From Beta vulgaris subsp. vulgaris (lineage: Eukaryota > Streptophyta > Magnoliopsida > Caryophyllales > Amaranthaceae), in NCBI RefSeq assembly GCF_026745355.1, contig NC_079209.1, forward strand, positions 23,602,733 through 23,666,732: 64,000 nucleotides of DNA, written 5' to 3'. The notes beneath the pieces are model-generated. The model worked only from the letters and a program-made list of their open reading frames with translations. It made no database searches and was not told the origin of the DNA. A program made the position numbers and the translations under genes. Numbering within the stretch: position 1 is the first letter of the stretch; each line of letters starts with the position of its first letter. This document shows, piece by piece, positions 33,540 to 64,000 of this stretch.

Positions 33540-35057
33540 GGATTTTTCGCCAATTGCAGCCTTTTGTAGTTGCGAGTTTGTTAATTGCAGCCTATTCATT
33601 CCAAACTCTCCAATTGCAGCCTCATAAATTAAACGTACCTTCAAGTTGCAGCCCAATTTGGATTTGAGGTCGAAGATGACGTCATGGTTAACCATGGTTA
33701 ACCTCCAACGAGAATTTTTGTCTCAACCCTTTTCCAAAACCCTCAATTTCTCTCTCTCTCCTCTGACCTCCAGTTGCTCTCTCTCCTCTTTCTCCTCTAA
33801 CCTCCATTTTGTCTCTCCTCTCTCTCCAAGACCACCATTTTCTCTCTCTTCTCTCCTCTCTCCTCTCTCCTCTCTCCTCTCTCCTCTCCGTGCTGACATT
33901 TCTTAGTTTGGAGAACAATCATTTATTTGGAGTTTGGAACAACTTTGAATGCAAGTGGAGTTTGGGTGAACAAACACAAAATGTTATTTCATTCCCATTT
34001 CACTCATTACATTACAAATTCACTTACTACAAACTTAGATAATGAGCATTGGAAGCTCTTACAAAACATAACACTAATAATTCCCCCCTCCCCCAATTAT
34101 ATCTCAAGTTAAGATGAAGTACCAAAACAACAATATGGCCAAAAGTGCACACATTATCCAAACCTCACATTTCAGTCCTGAACTAACCCTTGTCCTCTTC
34201 ATCTTCAACATAATTTTGTATGTGTCCTTCTTCCTTCCAAGTGCAACTGATTTCTTCAGCTTCCTCTTGAGCACCTCCACTTCATTGCTTAGTTGTCTTT
34301 TATCTTCCATTAGCCCTAATATTACATCTCTCTGCCAATCTGTTGGGTCTTCCTCATCAAGGCACTTAAAGTACTTGCATCTCCTTGTGTTAATGTCAGC
34401 ATCATAGTTTGGGCATGCATAAAACCTTCTCCTCAGATTGTCCTTAGTCCAAGCTCTCATTTTTGAAATGTACAGCCTACAATTAGACCTCTCAACCTCT
34501 ACCCTTCTTAAACATAATTCCTGCTACATAAGTATCAAATCATGATTACAATTGCATTTATTTAGGTTTTGAAATCAAAATCCCTAATTTTTAAGATCAA
34601 CAAACCCTAATTGTTTCACCCAAAAATTTTGAAATAAAAAACTATAAAAATCCCGAACCAAAAAAATTGGGGAAAAACCAAATATTTAATTGTACTAACC
34701 TTGTCTTATGATATGCAGCACTCCAAATCAAATGACAATGCACTAAATTGAAGGAGAGGAGAGAGAAAAACAATGTAAAATGTGTTAATGGTTGAGAGAA
34801 GAAACAGAGAAAAAAACGAGGGAACTAAACTTAAAGCAACTGGAGGTCAAAGGAGAGAGAGAGAAATCAAAGGTTTTGAAAAGGGTTGAGACAAAAATTT
34901 TCGCTGGAGGTTAACCATGATTAACCATGACGTCATCTTTGGCCTCAAATCCAAATTGGGCTACAACTTAAAGGTACCTTGAATTTATGAGGCTGCAATT
35001 GAAGAGTTTGAAATTAACAAACTCGCAACTACAAAAGGCTGTAATTGGCGAAAAATC
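33540..35057. mobile_element. Mutator-like element carrying a GRF zinc-finger gene, 1518 bp
   Basis: Inverted repeats of about 240 bp start GGATTTTTCGCCAATTGCAG at the left and, reverse-complemented, GATTTTTCGCCAATTACAG at the right. Flanks carry ATAGAAAAAT at 33530-33539 and 35058-35067, a 9-10-bp duplication. CT-rich tracts (33760-33895) lie in one arm. The interior encodes a minus-strand GRF-type zinc-finger protein and no transposase. Confidence 0.88.
34104..34530 (-). CDS. GRF-type zinc finger, coiled coil and C-terminal membrane anchor
   Basis: The frame is open from an acceptor-like TATGTAG near 34531 to the stop at 34104; an internal ATG gives 118 residues from 34460. Order: GRF zinc-finger core (RRFYACPNY ... 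CKYFKC, with an upstream Cys pair region LCLRRV...SNCRLY), then a coiled coil (EDKRQLSNEVEVLKRKLKK), then a hydrophobic helix VWIMCALLAILLFWYFI at the end. GRF domains (PF06839) bind nucleic acid in other proteins. Small plant proteins of this GRF-coil-TM build are multicopy and of unknown role. The aromatic-Trp position of the finger is Cys here. The ORF lies wholly inside the Mutator-like element. Confidence 0.7.
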
Positions 35058-35260
35058 ATAGAAAAATATAGCTTCAATTAAGCATTGTAGGAAACACAAA
35101 ACACCAAAAATAGAAAATATTCATTGTAGGAAAAACTTTAAGATACAACCTAAAAAGAAAAACCTGAAGAACAAAAATAAATGCATGGAGTGTCTTTTAA
35201 ACTAAAAGAACAATTTCTTCTTCATCATATTCATACCATCCAAAAGAATGTAAGTTAATT

Positions 35261-35628
35261 GGAAAATTTACGAGAAACAATCTTTTACAAACACTTTTTT
35301 GCGAGAAACAACCTTTTAATTTTTTTTTTTTTTTTGCATTTTACAACCTTAACCAATATTTGTTTTGCGATATCAGACCTCAAAGTTATTTTCAGACGTT
35401 TCAATCACAAGCGTCGGTCAATGCATTGAACACCTTTAAATGCAAGGATTGCACATAGAAAACACTTTTATCAATGCTTGGAAACGAGAATCAACACCGG
35501 AAAAAAGCCTTGATGTATGATCTTGCAAAAAATTCAGTTGAATAAGGTTGTTAAATGCGAAAAATAAAATTTAAAGGTCGTTTCTCGCAAAATAGTGCTT
35601 ATAAAAAGTTGTTTCTCACAAATATTCC
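35261..35628. mobile_element. Mutator-like MITE, 368 bp
   Basis: The left end GGAAAATTTACGAGAAACAA and the right end, reverse-complemented GGAATATTTGTGAGAAACAA, are inverted repeats. The flanks AAGTTAATT (35252-35260) and AAGATAATT (35629-35637) match at eight of nine bases. The end sequence resembles that of the element at 26217-27095, so they are probably related families. Confidence 0.82.
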
Positions 35629-35637
35629 AAGATAATT

Positions 35638-38179
35638 AGAATCTCCTGTTTCATCAATACCCCAAATAATTTTTTCAATAATTTCAATCTATCTCATAAA
35701 CTAATTTTCTCACTAAAAAAATTTACAACCAGTTTTTTTTCATCCAATCAGATCGCAAAGATTATCAAATTATTATGAAAATACATGCAAGTGTCTCAAC
35801 AAGTAACTTAATACTTATACTCTTTATTGAAAACTAAATGACTTTGCTTCTTTATGACACTCATGCTCATATATTAATTCTTATAATGGGCTTAATGATA
35901 TGCTTCTGAGTATTAACAAGACTACATATGTTTATAATTTATTAATAAAATTACTTATAAAATATATATAACCAAGTTTAGTAAATATTTATAGTTAGTT
36001 TCCAATAAAACATGGATAATACCAAGCTTCAAACGATTTAAGTTACCACATGTTTAACTTATATTCCTAATCTAGTTTTAAAGTCATAACTATTCATGAT
36101 CTTAATGACTAGCTCATTTAACTAAGTTTAATTATTGATTCTAAGTTTATAATATGATAATATGACTAAAATATGGATAATACTATTAATTTAATTTCTA
36201 AGTAATATCTGTAGATTTTCAAGAAATAAGTATGAAAAAGGTTCCATATAAACTATTATAATATTAAGATGTTAAGTATAAACTATCCGCCTCGTAAATG
36301 ATAAATATGTCAAATTATATTCTAACTAATGTAAATAATCTTTCTAAACTAGAAGCTATGCTTAAAGAGTACTAGTAATACTTTCCAATTAGTTACTAAC
36401 TTATTATAATATGCTCGTTTTAAAAGTTAAAAAAACTCGTTCCTCAGAGCTCAATAAGGACGACCTCAAAAGCGTAAAAGGGAGATTATTGTACTGCAAT
36501 CGATATAACAACTACCGCTAGTACCCGCAAGTTCCTTGAAATATGCTTTATGAAAATATAATATACAACTGAAATGATGGTTATTTATGAACATGTGTTT
36601 CTGAATTGTGGGATTATTATTTATACATGTTTTGATTAATTAATCTGAGATTCATTGTACGGTCATCTAGACTGTAATGTTGTAGTTCAGTAGTTGTAGT
36701 CATGTAGTGTATGTGAAGCAGTGAAGTCCAAGTGGATGTTGAGGTGAAATAAGTTTAAGAAAGATACAATAAAGAGAGATGCATCACTAGTGAGTGTTAC
36801 ACACCAAAAGGTATGCATGTCTTATTTTTTTATCTAAATAATGGTTAGTCTCATACGCCAAGTTGACAATTGATTAGTTAAACAAGTTCTTGCATAGAAG
36901 CATTATCTACATGTCTTTCGTACCTAGCGCTATATATTCCTCTTAATAAGAAGGGGTGCATGATATTTGGATCAATGATCTTTTTATGTCACGCTGTATT
37001 TAATACCATGTTAAAAGACCAACTTAACCAGAAATTTAAGTTGATAGTTGGTACCCCATGAAATAATTTTGTACTCTACCACTTTCTTTAAATGTAACTT
37101 GAAATAATTATGAAAGTAATAGAAGTTGGTAATGTCAGCATAAGTTATATTTATTTTTTCTCTATTTCGTAGGAGTATCATTTTATCTTATTTCCTATGT
37201 TACAATCATCAGACACATACTTATTCTACATTAATTATCTATCATTACATATTAGTAAAAATTATAATAATTGAATATTAATAAAGTACTCATTGAGACG
37301 AATCAAACAAGACCCCACATGACTATATTTTTTCTTTTATATTGAGAAAAATGTAAAAGCTTCTCTCTAATTGTGAATAGTGTCAAGACTCTAAGTGAGA
37401 AAGATAAAAAATACAGAGGGAGTATAATAGAGATATATATAATTGTCCAAATAACTTATATTATTTTATACTTTATGTACAAACAATTATGATCAGTTGT
37501 CTACATTTTCATCATTAGGTTCAAATATCTTCTCGATTCGACAAAGTCCTTTGAGTGATATATCTAATTGTTCATAAAATGTTATACGCAATTGCTATGA
37601 TTTTTATCATTTATAAACTTGCATAAGTTTTATATATGGAACATTTTTCATGTCGATGTATTAGGACATATAGAATCAATAAAGGTCAATGAAACAAAAT
37701 GGGTATGTCGTCAGATTACAAACTACTCTGAGCATGGTTACATGTATCATCTCAACTCCCCCTCAAAGTCCAGTCAATGGTATTTCAAGCGGTGATGCAA
37801 TCATCTAAGTCTTTTTCTGATTTAAAATCATATTCATTTTATTAAAAGAAGGAAACACGGGTATATTATATATAGTTTCTTATAATTTATACTTTGAAGA
37901 AATATTTTTTTATGTGATGTTATTAGGACAATCAGGATCAATAAATAAGGGTGGAAGAAAAGTTTTTTGTGGTCAGAGCTCAAGCAACGCTCAACATAGC
38001 TATATACATCATCTCAGCTCTCCTCAAACTCCACTATGTTGTATTTTAATTTTCAAGTGGTAATGCAGTCATCTAAATTTTTTTCTAATTCATATTAGAT
38101 TCATATTTAAATAAGAAAAATAATGAATGTAAATAATTATTTATCTTAAATAAACTTTAGGGACATTAAGTGATCATTT
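35638..38179. other. AT-rich intergenic sequence
   Basis: No gene is supported. A degenerate Stowaway-like piece spans about 37160-37425 (right end ACAGAGGGAGTATA). Two related stretches of about 40 bp (near 37750 and 38010, ATCATCTCAACTC then CCACTATGT/CAGTCAATG) suggest an old duplication. Confidence 0.45.
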
Positions 38180-39489
38180 CGCAAGACAAATATTAATGAG
38201 ACATAAAAGAAAGATCATTATGACTGAGAAACGAGCAAGAAGATCTAATCATTCACAAATGCATCAAGAAATTGAGAGTCTGTGCAATTCGATCGCATGA
38301 AACTAATGGAAGTGCTCTATCAAATGGTAATCACTTATGTTTAGATTACTTTATCTCTTATTCTATAATAACAATGGAGTTTATATCATCTTTTCACTAT
38401 GATATCCCATATATGTTTTTCAGTATTGACAAACATCGGATCAGCGAGCATGTGTACAATGATGACCGATTGCATAAGGAACTACACAACCCCAGAGGAA
38501 AATGGTTAGAATTGTTGTATCCTTTAATATATTTTCATATTTATATAATTTGAATATATTTGTGTAATTTTAATGTGCTTCTAAATTTTATCTCATATTA
38601 ACAGGGAGCACATCAGTCATAGTGGAAAAGAATAACACAATCCCGCTCACTGACTAAGTAACGGTAGATTTAAAGAACATAATTCTTCTTCTTTTTTTGT
38701 ATAAAGTAAAAGATAAGATTATATAAATATTGTTGTAAGAATAAAGTTGTTACATCATTTATTTGTTAGATAAATATGTTGCCGCTAGAATTGCAACGCA
38801 AAAAAGAAGATTAATAATGTCAGAAAACGCTATTGGAGGAAGTAAGTTTTAAAGCATATGCTTAATATATACTGAAACAACATGTAGCATATAGATTGAA
38901 ATATATTTTCTTTAAAAAATGCGTCTACTTTCATACATGAAATGTTAATACCACAAAAAATAAGTAATTCTATTACAGACATCTCTAATATTCCAGGTGA
39001 CCCGGTAAGCTTCTGCCACATGAGTGCAAAGTACAACTCCAAAAAACGTGTTATTCGAAGTACTAGAATACTAACATCAGTTGCACGGAACATTGATATT
39101 GGTATTCTCTAATTGCTAGATAAAATTCAATAATAATATTCTAATATAAAAATTATTTAATATATGATTTTTTTTAGTAATTACGTCCTCATATGTGTTA
39201 TGATAGGCCAAGTTAGTTTTATACAGTCTACGACTAATTGCAATGACATGAATGCATCATATCCACAACATGATCATGATGAAGAGAGTGTCGAAGAATA
39301 TGATGTTAATACTTTAACTGGTATGTTTTTCGACTAAATATTTGCTTCTCATAAGCAAGATTTTAGGGTGTGTATATGATATTTGTTAATATCCAAAGGT
39401 TGAAATTCTACTTCTAAATTTTTTTGTATATACTCATCAGTAAGTAATATGAGATAAAAAAAGGACGAATAAACATAAATAGTTCTTTC

Positions 39490-42320
39490 AAATTTTGAAG
39501 GATATTGGGATATTGGTTATCCCACCTCAGAATGTGAGTTTTGTGGAGCACAGATGTGGTTCGATGAATGATCAACTAAACAAAACAAAACAAAACAAGC
39601 AAGCCCAAATTCTCATTGTGTTGTATGCAAGGGAAGGTCCAACTTCCACTCCTACAAAGGCCGCCATCATTCTTGGCAAATTTATTGGAGAAGAAACATA
39701 AGAGAATAAATCACTTCTTTGAGAATATTCGTGCATACAACATGATGTTTTCGTTCACATCAATGGGAGGTCAACTACAAATATCAATCAACCAGGAGCG
39801 GACCTTATAATTACAAAATAGGTGGACAAAATCATCATTTGATTGGGAGTTTATTACCCAACGAAGGACAAGTCCAAAATTTTCTCAGTATACATCTATG
39901 ACACCGAGGATAGATTTCAATAAAAAAAGGTGCTTGGTAATAAGCATATTTGTTTTTTTGTTTTATTTGCATTCGGATAAATTACGAATCTATTATGCAT
40001 CTAAACTAAATTTTTTGTCAAACCATATATTATGTGTATTGCTACAAACCCAAATAAATTTGAAGACCCAATTACATCAGAGATTCAAACTATGATGGAT
40101 GAATATAATGCTCTTGCAAAAAATTTTAGGATGGCAAGGGATCGCTTTTGTTCAAGTACATGCAGGAATGTCCGGTTGAAACTTATTGGACGAAAGGATT
40201 CCGATGGAAGGACTTAATACCTCCCAACAGCTTCTGAAGTTGCTGGACTTATTGTTGATTACGTTGATACTGGTGATAAAAGGGATATAGTTGTGGAAAC
40301 ACAAAATGGCAAATTGAAACAAATATCTGAGCTTCATCCATCCTACCTTCCAATGCAGTACCCTTTGTTATTTCTGTATGGTGAAGATGGTTTTAGGGTA
40401 GATGTTATGCATATAGATAAGTCTCCTTTGGATACTGCGTCTAAGAAAAGGGATAGGCTTACCATGAGAGAGTTCTTTTCTTATCGGATTCAAGATCATC
40501 GCATTATATTTTCAACAATTTTACTTTCTAGAAGGCTTTGTCAACAATTTTTAGTTGATGATTGCACAATGATGGAGGTAGAAAGGTTGTCTTTCTTTAG
40601 AAATGATCAACAAGCATTGAGAGATGATAATGTAAGAATTTGAAGAATGCGATTAACAGAGGAGACACTGATGGTGTATCTACTGGTAATCGTGTAGTTT
40701 TACCAGCCTCATTCACCGGAGGTCATAGATACATGAGAAAAATTACCAAGATACAATGGCAATTTAGTAGGTGGTATGGCTATCCAGATTTATTTATAAC
40801 TTACATGCAATCCTAAATGGCCCGAGATCACAAGATTTGTGAAAAAGAAGGGTCTGAGGCCTGAAGATAGACCAATATTTTTGTCGTTTTTAAGATCAAA
40901 CTTGACAACTGGTGAATGATTTGAAAGAGCGAAAGATTTTTGGAAGAGTAAGAGTGTAAGCATATATATTTCATTAATATTTATGATGTTTCAAATTTAA
41001 CGTATCATTTCTATTTATAAAGTTATATGTGTTTGCTTTTTTAATATATGAGTTCAACCTATTGTTAAATTTACATAATGTTTACATTGTGTATACCATC
41101 GAATTTCAAAAACGCGGTCTTCCTCATGCAATATACTCCTGTTCCTTCATCGTGATGATAAATTTCCTAACACAGAGGACATCGACAAATAATATGTGCT
41201 GAGTTGCCAGACAAAGAAGAGAATCCAAACTATACGAAGTAGTGACTGAGTTGATGATACATGGTCCAGTGGTAATGCTAACAGGATGCACCGTGTATGG
41301 TGGATAAAAAATGCTCCAAACATTTTCCAAAAAAGTTTAATGAGATGACAAAGATTGACGAAGAAGGGTACCCAATTTATAGAAGAAGAGATACTGGAGC
41401 AAAGGTTGATAAAAATGGTGTTCATCTAGATAACCGATTTGTGGTTCCATACAACCCATATTTGCTTCTTAAGTATCGTGCACACATTAATGTAGAATGG
41501 TGCAACCAGTCAAGATCAATCAAGTATTTGTTCAAATATCATAACCAGGGTATGACAGGGTTATTGCAGTAGCTTATCACAATCAACAAAATCCCGACGA
41601 TCCTGAAAAAATTGACGAGATCAAGATGTATTGTGATTATTTCTCCTTGCGAGCTGTTTGGAGGATTTTTATGTTTAACATTCATTATAGAACACATCCT
41701 GTTGAAAGATTAAGTTTTCATCTACCCGATGAACAAATGGTTATGTTTTCTGATGACTCACATGTTGAATCTGTCCTTGAAAGGCCAAATATTGAGAGGA
41801 CAAAGTTCTTATCCTGGATGGAATGCAATAAGACATATGATGAAGCTAGAGAATTAAGCTATATGGAATTCCCAACCAAATTCGTGTGGAAAAAAGATAA
41901 AAGAGAGTGGATGCCACGTAGAAAGGTTTTGCAATTGGTAGGTTTACATGTTATGCCTGGCGCTGGTGAAAAGTATTATTTGAGAACCTTGCTGAATTTT
42001 GTAAAAGGTGCTACATGTTATGAGGATATAAGGACAGTTGATGGTGTTCTTTATGATTCTTTTAAAGAAGCTTGCTATGCAAGAGGGTTATTAGATGATG
42101 ACAAGGAGTATGTTGATGCTATAACTGAAGCAAGTTTTAGAGAGTCAGGTTGGTATCTTAGAAACTTATTCTGCATGCTACTATTATCTGGTAGTTTATC
42201 AAAACCAAAGATGTTTGGCATAAGACTTGGCATCTACTATCAGATGACATCCTCCACAGACAACGAACTATTATGCAAAATCAAGGTATTTTCATCTACA
42301 ACACACTTTACCTATATTTA
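39490..42320 (+). pseudogene. Helitron Rep region (broken)
   Basis: 40293-40643 matches Helitron_like_N (ELHPSYLPMQYPLLFLYGEDG ... RRLCQQFLVD). Then TCNPKWPEI near 40805 and EFQKRGLPHA near 41103-41130 follow. The second His of the expected HUH (HAH) is lost to a frame change at 41130. [11 protein letters not shown] (about 41518-41550) is the region before the catalytic Tyr. The linker 41626-42285 reads ...AVWRIFMFNIHYRTHPVERL and CYEDIRTVDGVLYDSFKEAC. The HUH endonuclease starts rolling-circle transposition; this copy is inactive as written. Confidence 0.85.
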
Positions 42321-42419
42321 GTCTGAAATGTATACCACTAAAGTTTATCATACTAATCAAGACCTTTGTATAAATAATATTTGAGGAAACTTATATGAAC
42401 TTGGATTATGTGTTGTAGA

Positions 42420-44053
42420 TCTTACTAACTGATGAGCAACTACAAATGTATGCTTTGGCTGATATTGAAGCAAGACTACAGAGTAATGGGACACCCTTCG
42501 TAAATTTAGTGTTATGCCTTTCCCTGATGAGTTAATCACATCCAAGGGTCAAAACAAGCTCATAGTCGACGAACTGTCTTATGACAAAGAAGCTTTGAGA
42601 AAAAGCATGAAGAACTTTCTCGTGCTTAACTTGCGAGCAAAGGAGTGTATATGATGAAATAATGATGGTGTTTCACGAGGACAAGGTGTTATTCTTTGTT
42701 TATGGTTTGGAGGACGGGGAAAACTTATGTTTGGAAAACTCTTTGTGCTGCCATAAGGAGTAAAGGAGAAATCGTTTTCCAGTGGCCTCGAGTGGTATTG
42801 CCTCACTCCTTCTTCCAAGAGGAAGAATGCTCATTCAAGATTTGGAATACCGTTAAATGTTAGTGAAAACTCAACATGTGTTGGCATCAAACCCGGTTCA
42901 GACTTGGCTGCGCTACTCATGAAAACAAAGCTAATTATTTGGGATGAAGCGCCAATGATGCACAAGTATTGCTTCGAAGCACTTGATAGAAGTTTGAAAG
43001 ACATCATGTAGTCTGTGGATCCTTCTAATAACAAACCATTTGGTGGTTTGGTTGTCGTTTTTGGTGGTGATTTTAGGCAGATATTGCCTGTAATCCCTAA
43101 AGGAAGTAGACAAGATATCGTGTTCTCAGCCTTAAGTTCTTATCTATGGAATTCATGTAAGGTGTCGAAATTGACGAGAAATATGCGTCTACAAAATGGA
43201 TCTTCTGGAACAAGTTTGAAGGAGGTGAAAGAATTTTCAAAATGGATACTTAGTGTTGGAGATGGAAACGCAGGAGGTCCAAATGAAGGCGAGGCCGAAA
43301 TTAAGGTGTCAAATGATATACTCATAGAAGGGGAATCTGATCCTATAGCGGTAATTGTGGAAAGCACATATCCTCTCTTAAAGGATCACTTGTGGGAGCC
43401 AAAATATTTTCAAGAAAGGGATATTTTAGCCCCAACATATGAGATATCAGTTGAGATGGTGAATGATTACGTACTATCCCATTTACCAGGAGAGGAGAAA
43501 TTGTATCTCAGCTCAAATGCGCAGGCAATTTAGGAACGAGTGAAATTTACTCAACTGAATTTTAAATACCATTAGATGTTCAGGCCCATCGAATCACCAT
43601 TTAAGATTAAAGGTAGGTGCACCTGTTATGCTGTTACGAAATATAGACCACACATCTAGGGTGTGCAACGGCACGAGGCTGGTGAGTAAGCATCTTGGGA
43701 ATCGTGTTATTGAAGCTGTAGTCATTTCTGGAAGTAACGTGGGGGATAAGGTATTTATTCCTCGCATGACTTAGACTCCATCTAATGCAACGAGATTTCC
43801 ATTTAAGTTTCAAAGAAGGCAGTTCCCTTTGGTCGTTTGCTTTGCTATGACTATAAACAAAAGTCAGGGTCAATCATTATCGCAGGTAGGTTTGTATCTT
43901 CGTAGACCGGTTTTTAGTCATAGTCAGTTCTATGATGCCATTTCTAGAGTAACAAACAAACAAAGCATCAAGATCTTAATTTGTAACAAAGAACACGGAG
44001 GATCAAATACCACGAGTAATGTTGTTTATAAAGAAGTGTTCCAAAACTTGTGA
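42420..44053 (+). pseudogene. Helitron PIF1-like helicase (broken)
   Basis: After an intron-like gap (42285-42419) come Walker A remnants (GKTYVWKTL, about 42715-42740) and ASLLLP. WDEAPMMHKYCFEALDRSL follows, with the DE(A) of Walker B at about 42940, then [21 protein letters not shown] and [10 protein letters not shown]. The terminal motif TINKSQGQSL with VSR near 43850-43950 ends the match. It stops at 44053. Helicase superfamily 1B, PIF1-type; several frame changes. Confidence 0.88.
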
Positions 44054-44483
44054 TTTAATTTGATTATTGATGCAAGCTACTCACTTTTTATTTCATTATA
44101 TGTTTATTTTCTGTAAATCGTATTGCTTAGTAAACGTTTGTTCTGCTTCACGGTATTATAAACTACTTATTACATTGTAGCCAATCATTCTTTTCTTATA
44201 TTATATAGATCTAAAGATTCAATTCCAAAAAACATGTATGTTACTACATTGAACTTACAAGAACACTGTTCTCTCATGTAAATTTGTTGTCTTTAAATGT
44301 TCAATGGTAATAGTAAGTCGATTCACATACACTACTAAAAAGATTAAACTTTAAATCAAGAATCACATCTTCATGTAAAATACTTCTAAACCAAATTATA
44401 ATTTATACACATAAGTATCTTAAATTTATAAAACAAAATATTTCCTGCGCATTTTGCATAGGTCAAAAAACTAATTTATAGTA

Positions 44484-44742
44484 CTCCATCCGTTTCATTT
44501 TAATCTACACACTTACACTTTTCACGCATGCCAATGTAAAACTTTGAAGACATATATCTTTAGTTTTGTATTTGTAAAAATTATAAAAAGTATATATTAA
44601 TAAAATACATGTTATGATGAATCTAACAAGATCCCACATGACTATATTTTCATCCGCGTATAAATCACAAATGATGGTCAAAGTGAAATTTGTGAATAGT
44701 GTAAAATGTCAAAGTGTGTAGATTAATATGAAACGGAGGGAG
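44484..44742. mobile_element. Stowaway MITE, 259 bp
   Basis: The left end CTCCATCCGTTTCATTTTAA and the matching right end ATGAAACGGAGGGAG are flanked by TA at 44482-44483 and 44743-44744. The inner part of the repeat includes TCTACACACTT and AAGTGTGTAGA. Confidence 0.92.
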
Positions 44743-44744
44743 TA

Positions 44745-45503
44745 TAAAACAATTGTTTCAAAAAATCATTCAAAAGAGTTCAAGCCTAATCTGAATTGTT
44801 GTCAAATGAAATTGTCAAATTCAATTCAAATTCATAAAAAATTTCAAATAAGATTGATGTGGACTTAGAATTCCCAAATAATTGACGGTACACCAACCAA
44901 TTGATTGCAAAATCAAGGATCTATCAAAATCACGAATCAGGCAGTGCCTATACCGTACGGATTGAGTGTACATCCGATGCAAATGAGATGTATCATTTTA
45001 AATAAATATGTATCTTTTCATAATCATATGAAAGTTGAAATATCCTTTATTCCCTAAACTTATCAAGATTTCTCTTTATCTTATTAAAAAATAAAAATAA
45101 ATAAAATATTATGAAAAAATGCATAATCATTTAAAAACATATATAATTATTTAAAAAGATACAAACGGTACATAAAGCTAGCACACTCAAAACATAATGC
45201 TCCTGGAAGCGCCTAAAAATTTGCATAATAACAATTACATTTGAGTATCCTATGGATTAAATAGATCTTAGTACTACACAACAAATTCTTCGCGTTTTGT
45301 AAAATTGGGATACTTTCCACTCCATTACAAACCTAACTGTTAAATTTAGAACATCATTACCGTAACAGGCCATTCACTGAGGTAAGAACTAAAAAGAAGA
45401 GCCTTTCACACAGATAAACAAATGAATAATCATGATCTATATAAAAAAGCTACATAATCTGGAAGCATATATCAACAATCTAAACCAACAGTACGGGGGG
45501 ATC
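44745..45503. other. Intergenic AT-rich sequence, SEC6 3' flank
   Basis: No gene seen. The SEC6 3' UTR should lie just below 45504; no polyadenylation site could be placed with confidence. Confidence 0.5.
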
Positions 45504-63688
<18,185 letters not shown>

Positions 63689-64000
63689 CTAAAAATTAAC
63701 AAGGAAAACTCAAAGAAAGTCAAACAGAGGCTATTACATAAGATTACAACATCCTGACACTCAGTCAATCCAGTTTATTTTATCGCCTTAGACCAGATAC
63801 AACAAGATGAGATGCTGCAAATGATTTCCTCAAATTTCAAAACAACTTCACATATATAGTGCTAGATGGCTTACATATCATGACGATTTTCTGCGGGCAA
63901 CTTAATTTGAAAACTACTATAATTGATTAGATATGGAAATACTTGTGAGTCGAATTTTTTCTCTTTCTTAAAGCAGAAATTTTGTTTTGTCAAGGAGAAT
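63689..64000. other. SEC6 intron running to the window edge
   Basis: The preceding SEC6 exon should encode residues directly before [11 protein letters not shown]. No stretch here fits with acceptor and donor, so that exon is expected beyond position 64000. Confidence 0.55.

Larger units (their letters stand above)
38180..44053 (+). mobile_element. Decayed Helitron encoding Rep/helicase
   Basis: Plus-strand fragments in order match plant RepHel proteins: a 5' part with ATQKRRLIMSENAIGG and DISNIPG, a zinc-finger motif (GYPTSECEFCGAQMWFDE, about 39508-39560), the Helitron-like N domain, the Rep region and a PIF1-type helicase. Many frameshifts and stops. I did not find a convincing 5' TC or 3' hairpin-CTRR end, so the borders are approximate. 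Confidence 0.85.

Noticed and set aside
33646..33906. Ser/Leu-rich frame over CTCTCC repeats
   Set aside because: Product of a CT-rich simple repeat in the arm of the GRF-carrying element.
63840..63905. Candidate extra SEC6 exon on minus (LPAENRHDM-like with GTAAGC donor)
   Set aside because: It does not match the SEC6 sequence expected before IGEELG and its acceptor is weak.

Overview
The window is nuclear DNA of a flowering plant, probably a dicot; I cannot name the species. Evidence: AT-rich intergenic sequence, GT-AG introns with plant-like U/T-rich acceptors, two typical plant housekeeping genes split into many exons, and a dense nest of plant transposon superfamilies. No prokaryotic, organellar or CRISPR feature was seen.

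Left third (1-24,660) is almost wholly transposon. A Ty3/gypsy element of the Tat/Retand type lies on the minus strand (612-12261) with two LTRs, a 5-bp target duplication (CTACT), a primer-binding site and a polypurine tract. Its gag-pol is broken by frameshifts, but between integrase and the 3' LTR it carries an antisense gene on the plus strand. That gene has its own TATA box and an open frame running across at least three introns (1834-4900). A second, broken copy of this antisense gene lies in inverted orientation at 14409-15842, next to a LINE fragment (12780-13940). The second copy is interrupted by a 3465-bp CACTA element (16030-19494, TSD TCC) that has captured part of a translation elongation factor 1-beta gene. 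A PIF/Harbinger element (about 21447-24655) follows, with a nearly intact Myb/NAM-associated ORF1 and only the C-terminal end of its transposase.

Middle (24,660-45,500): a three-exon gene for a plant CCDC174-like protein (25981-31231, minus) has an 879-bp Mutator-like element in its large second intron. Next come a 1518-bp Mutator-like element carrying a GRF zinc-finger/coiled-coil/membrane-anchor ORF, a 368-bp MITE, a decayed Rep/helicase Helitron (about 38180-44053) and a 259-bp Stowaway MITE.

Right third (45,504-63,688 and beyond): the last 14 exons of the exocyst subunit gene SEC6 on the minus strand, encoding 446 C-terminal residues. All exon phases agree, one intron uses a GC donor, and the 5' part of the gene lies past the right edge. 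Its introns hold several MITEs, microsatellites and one-ended repeats with telomere-like tracts.

The two host genes are unrelated in pathway (nuclear RNA-linked coiled-coil protein; vesicle tethering at the plasma membrane). Most of the interest lies in host-like cargo inside transposons: the spliced antisense gene of the Tat element, the eEF1B-beta fragment in the CACTA element and the GRF protein in the Mutator-like element. Exon boundaries were set by eye from splice consensus and phase; no search or alignment software was used.
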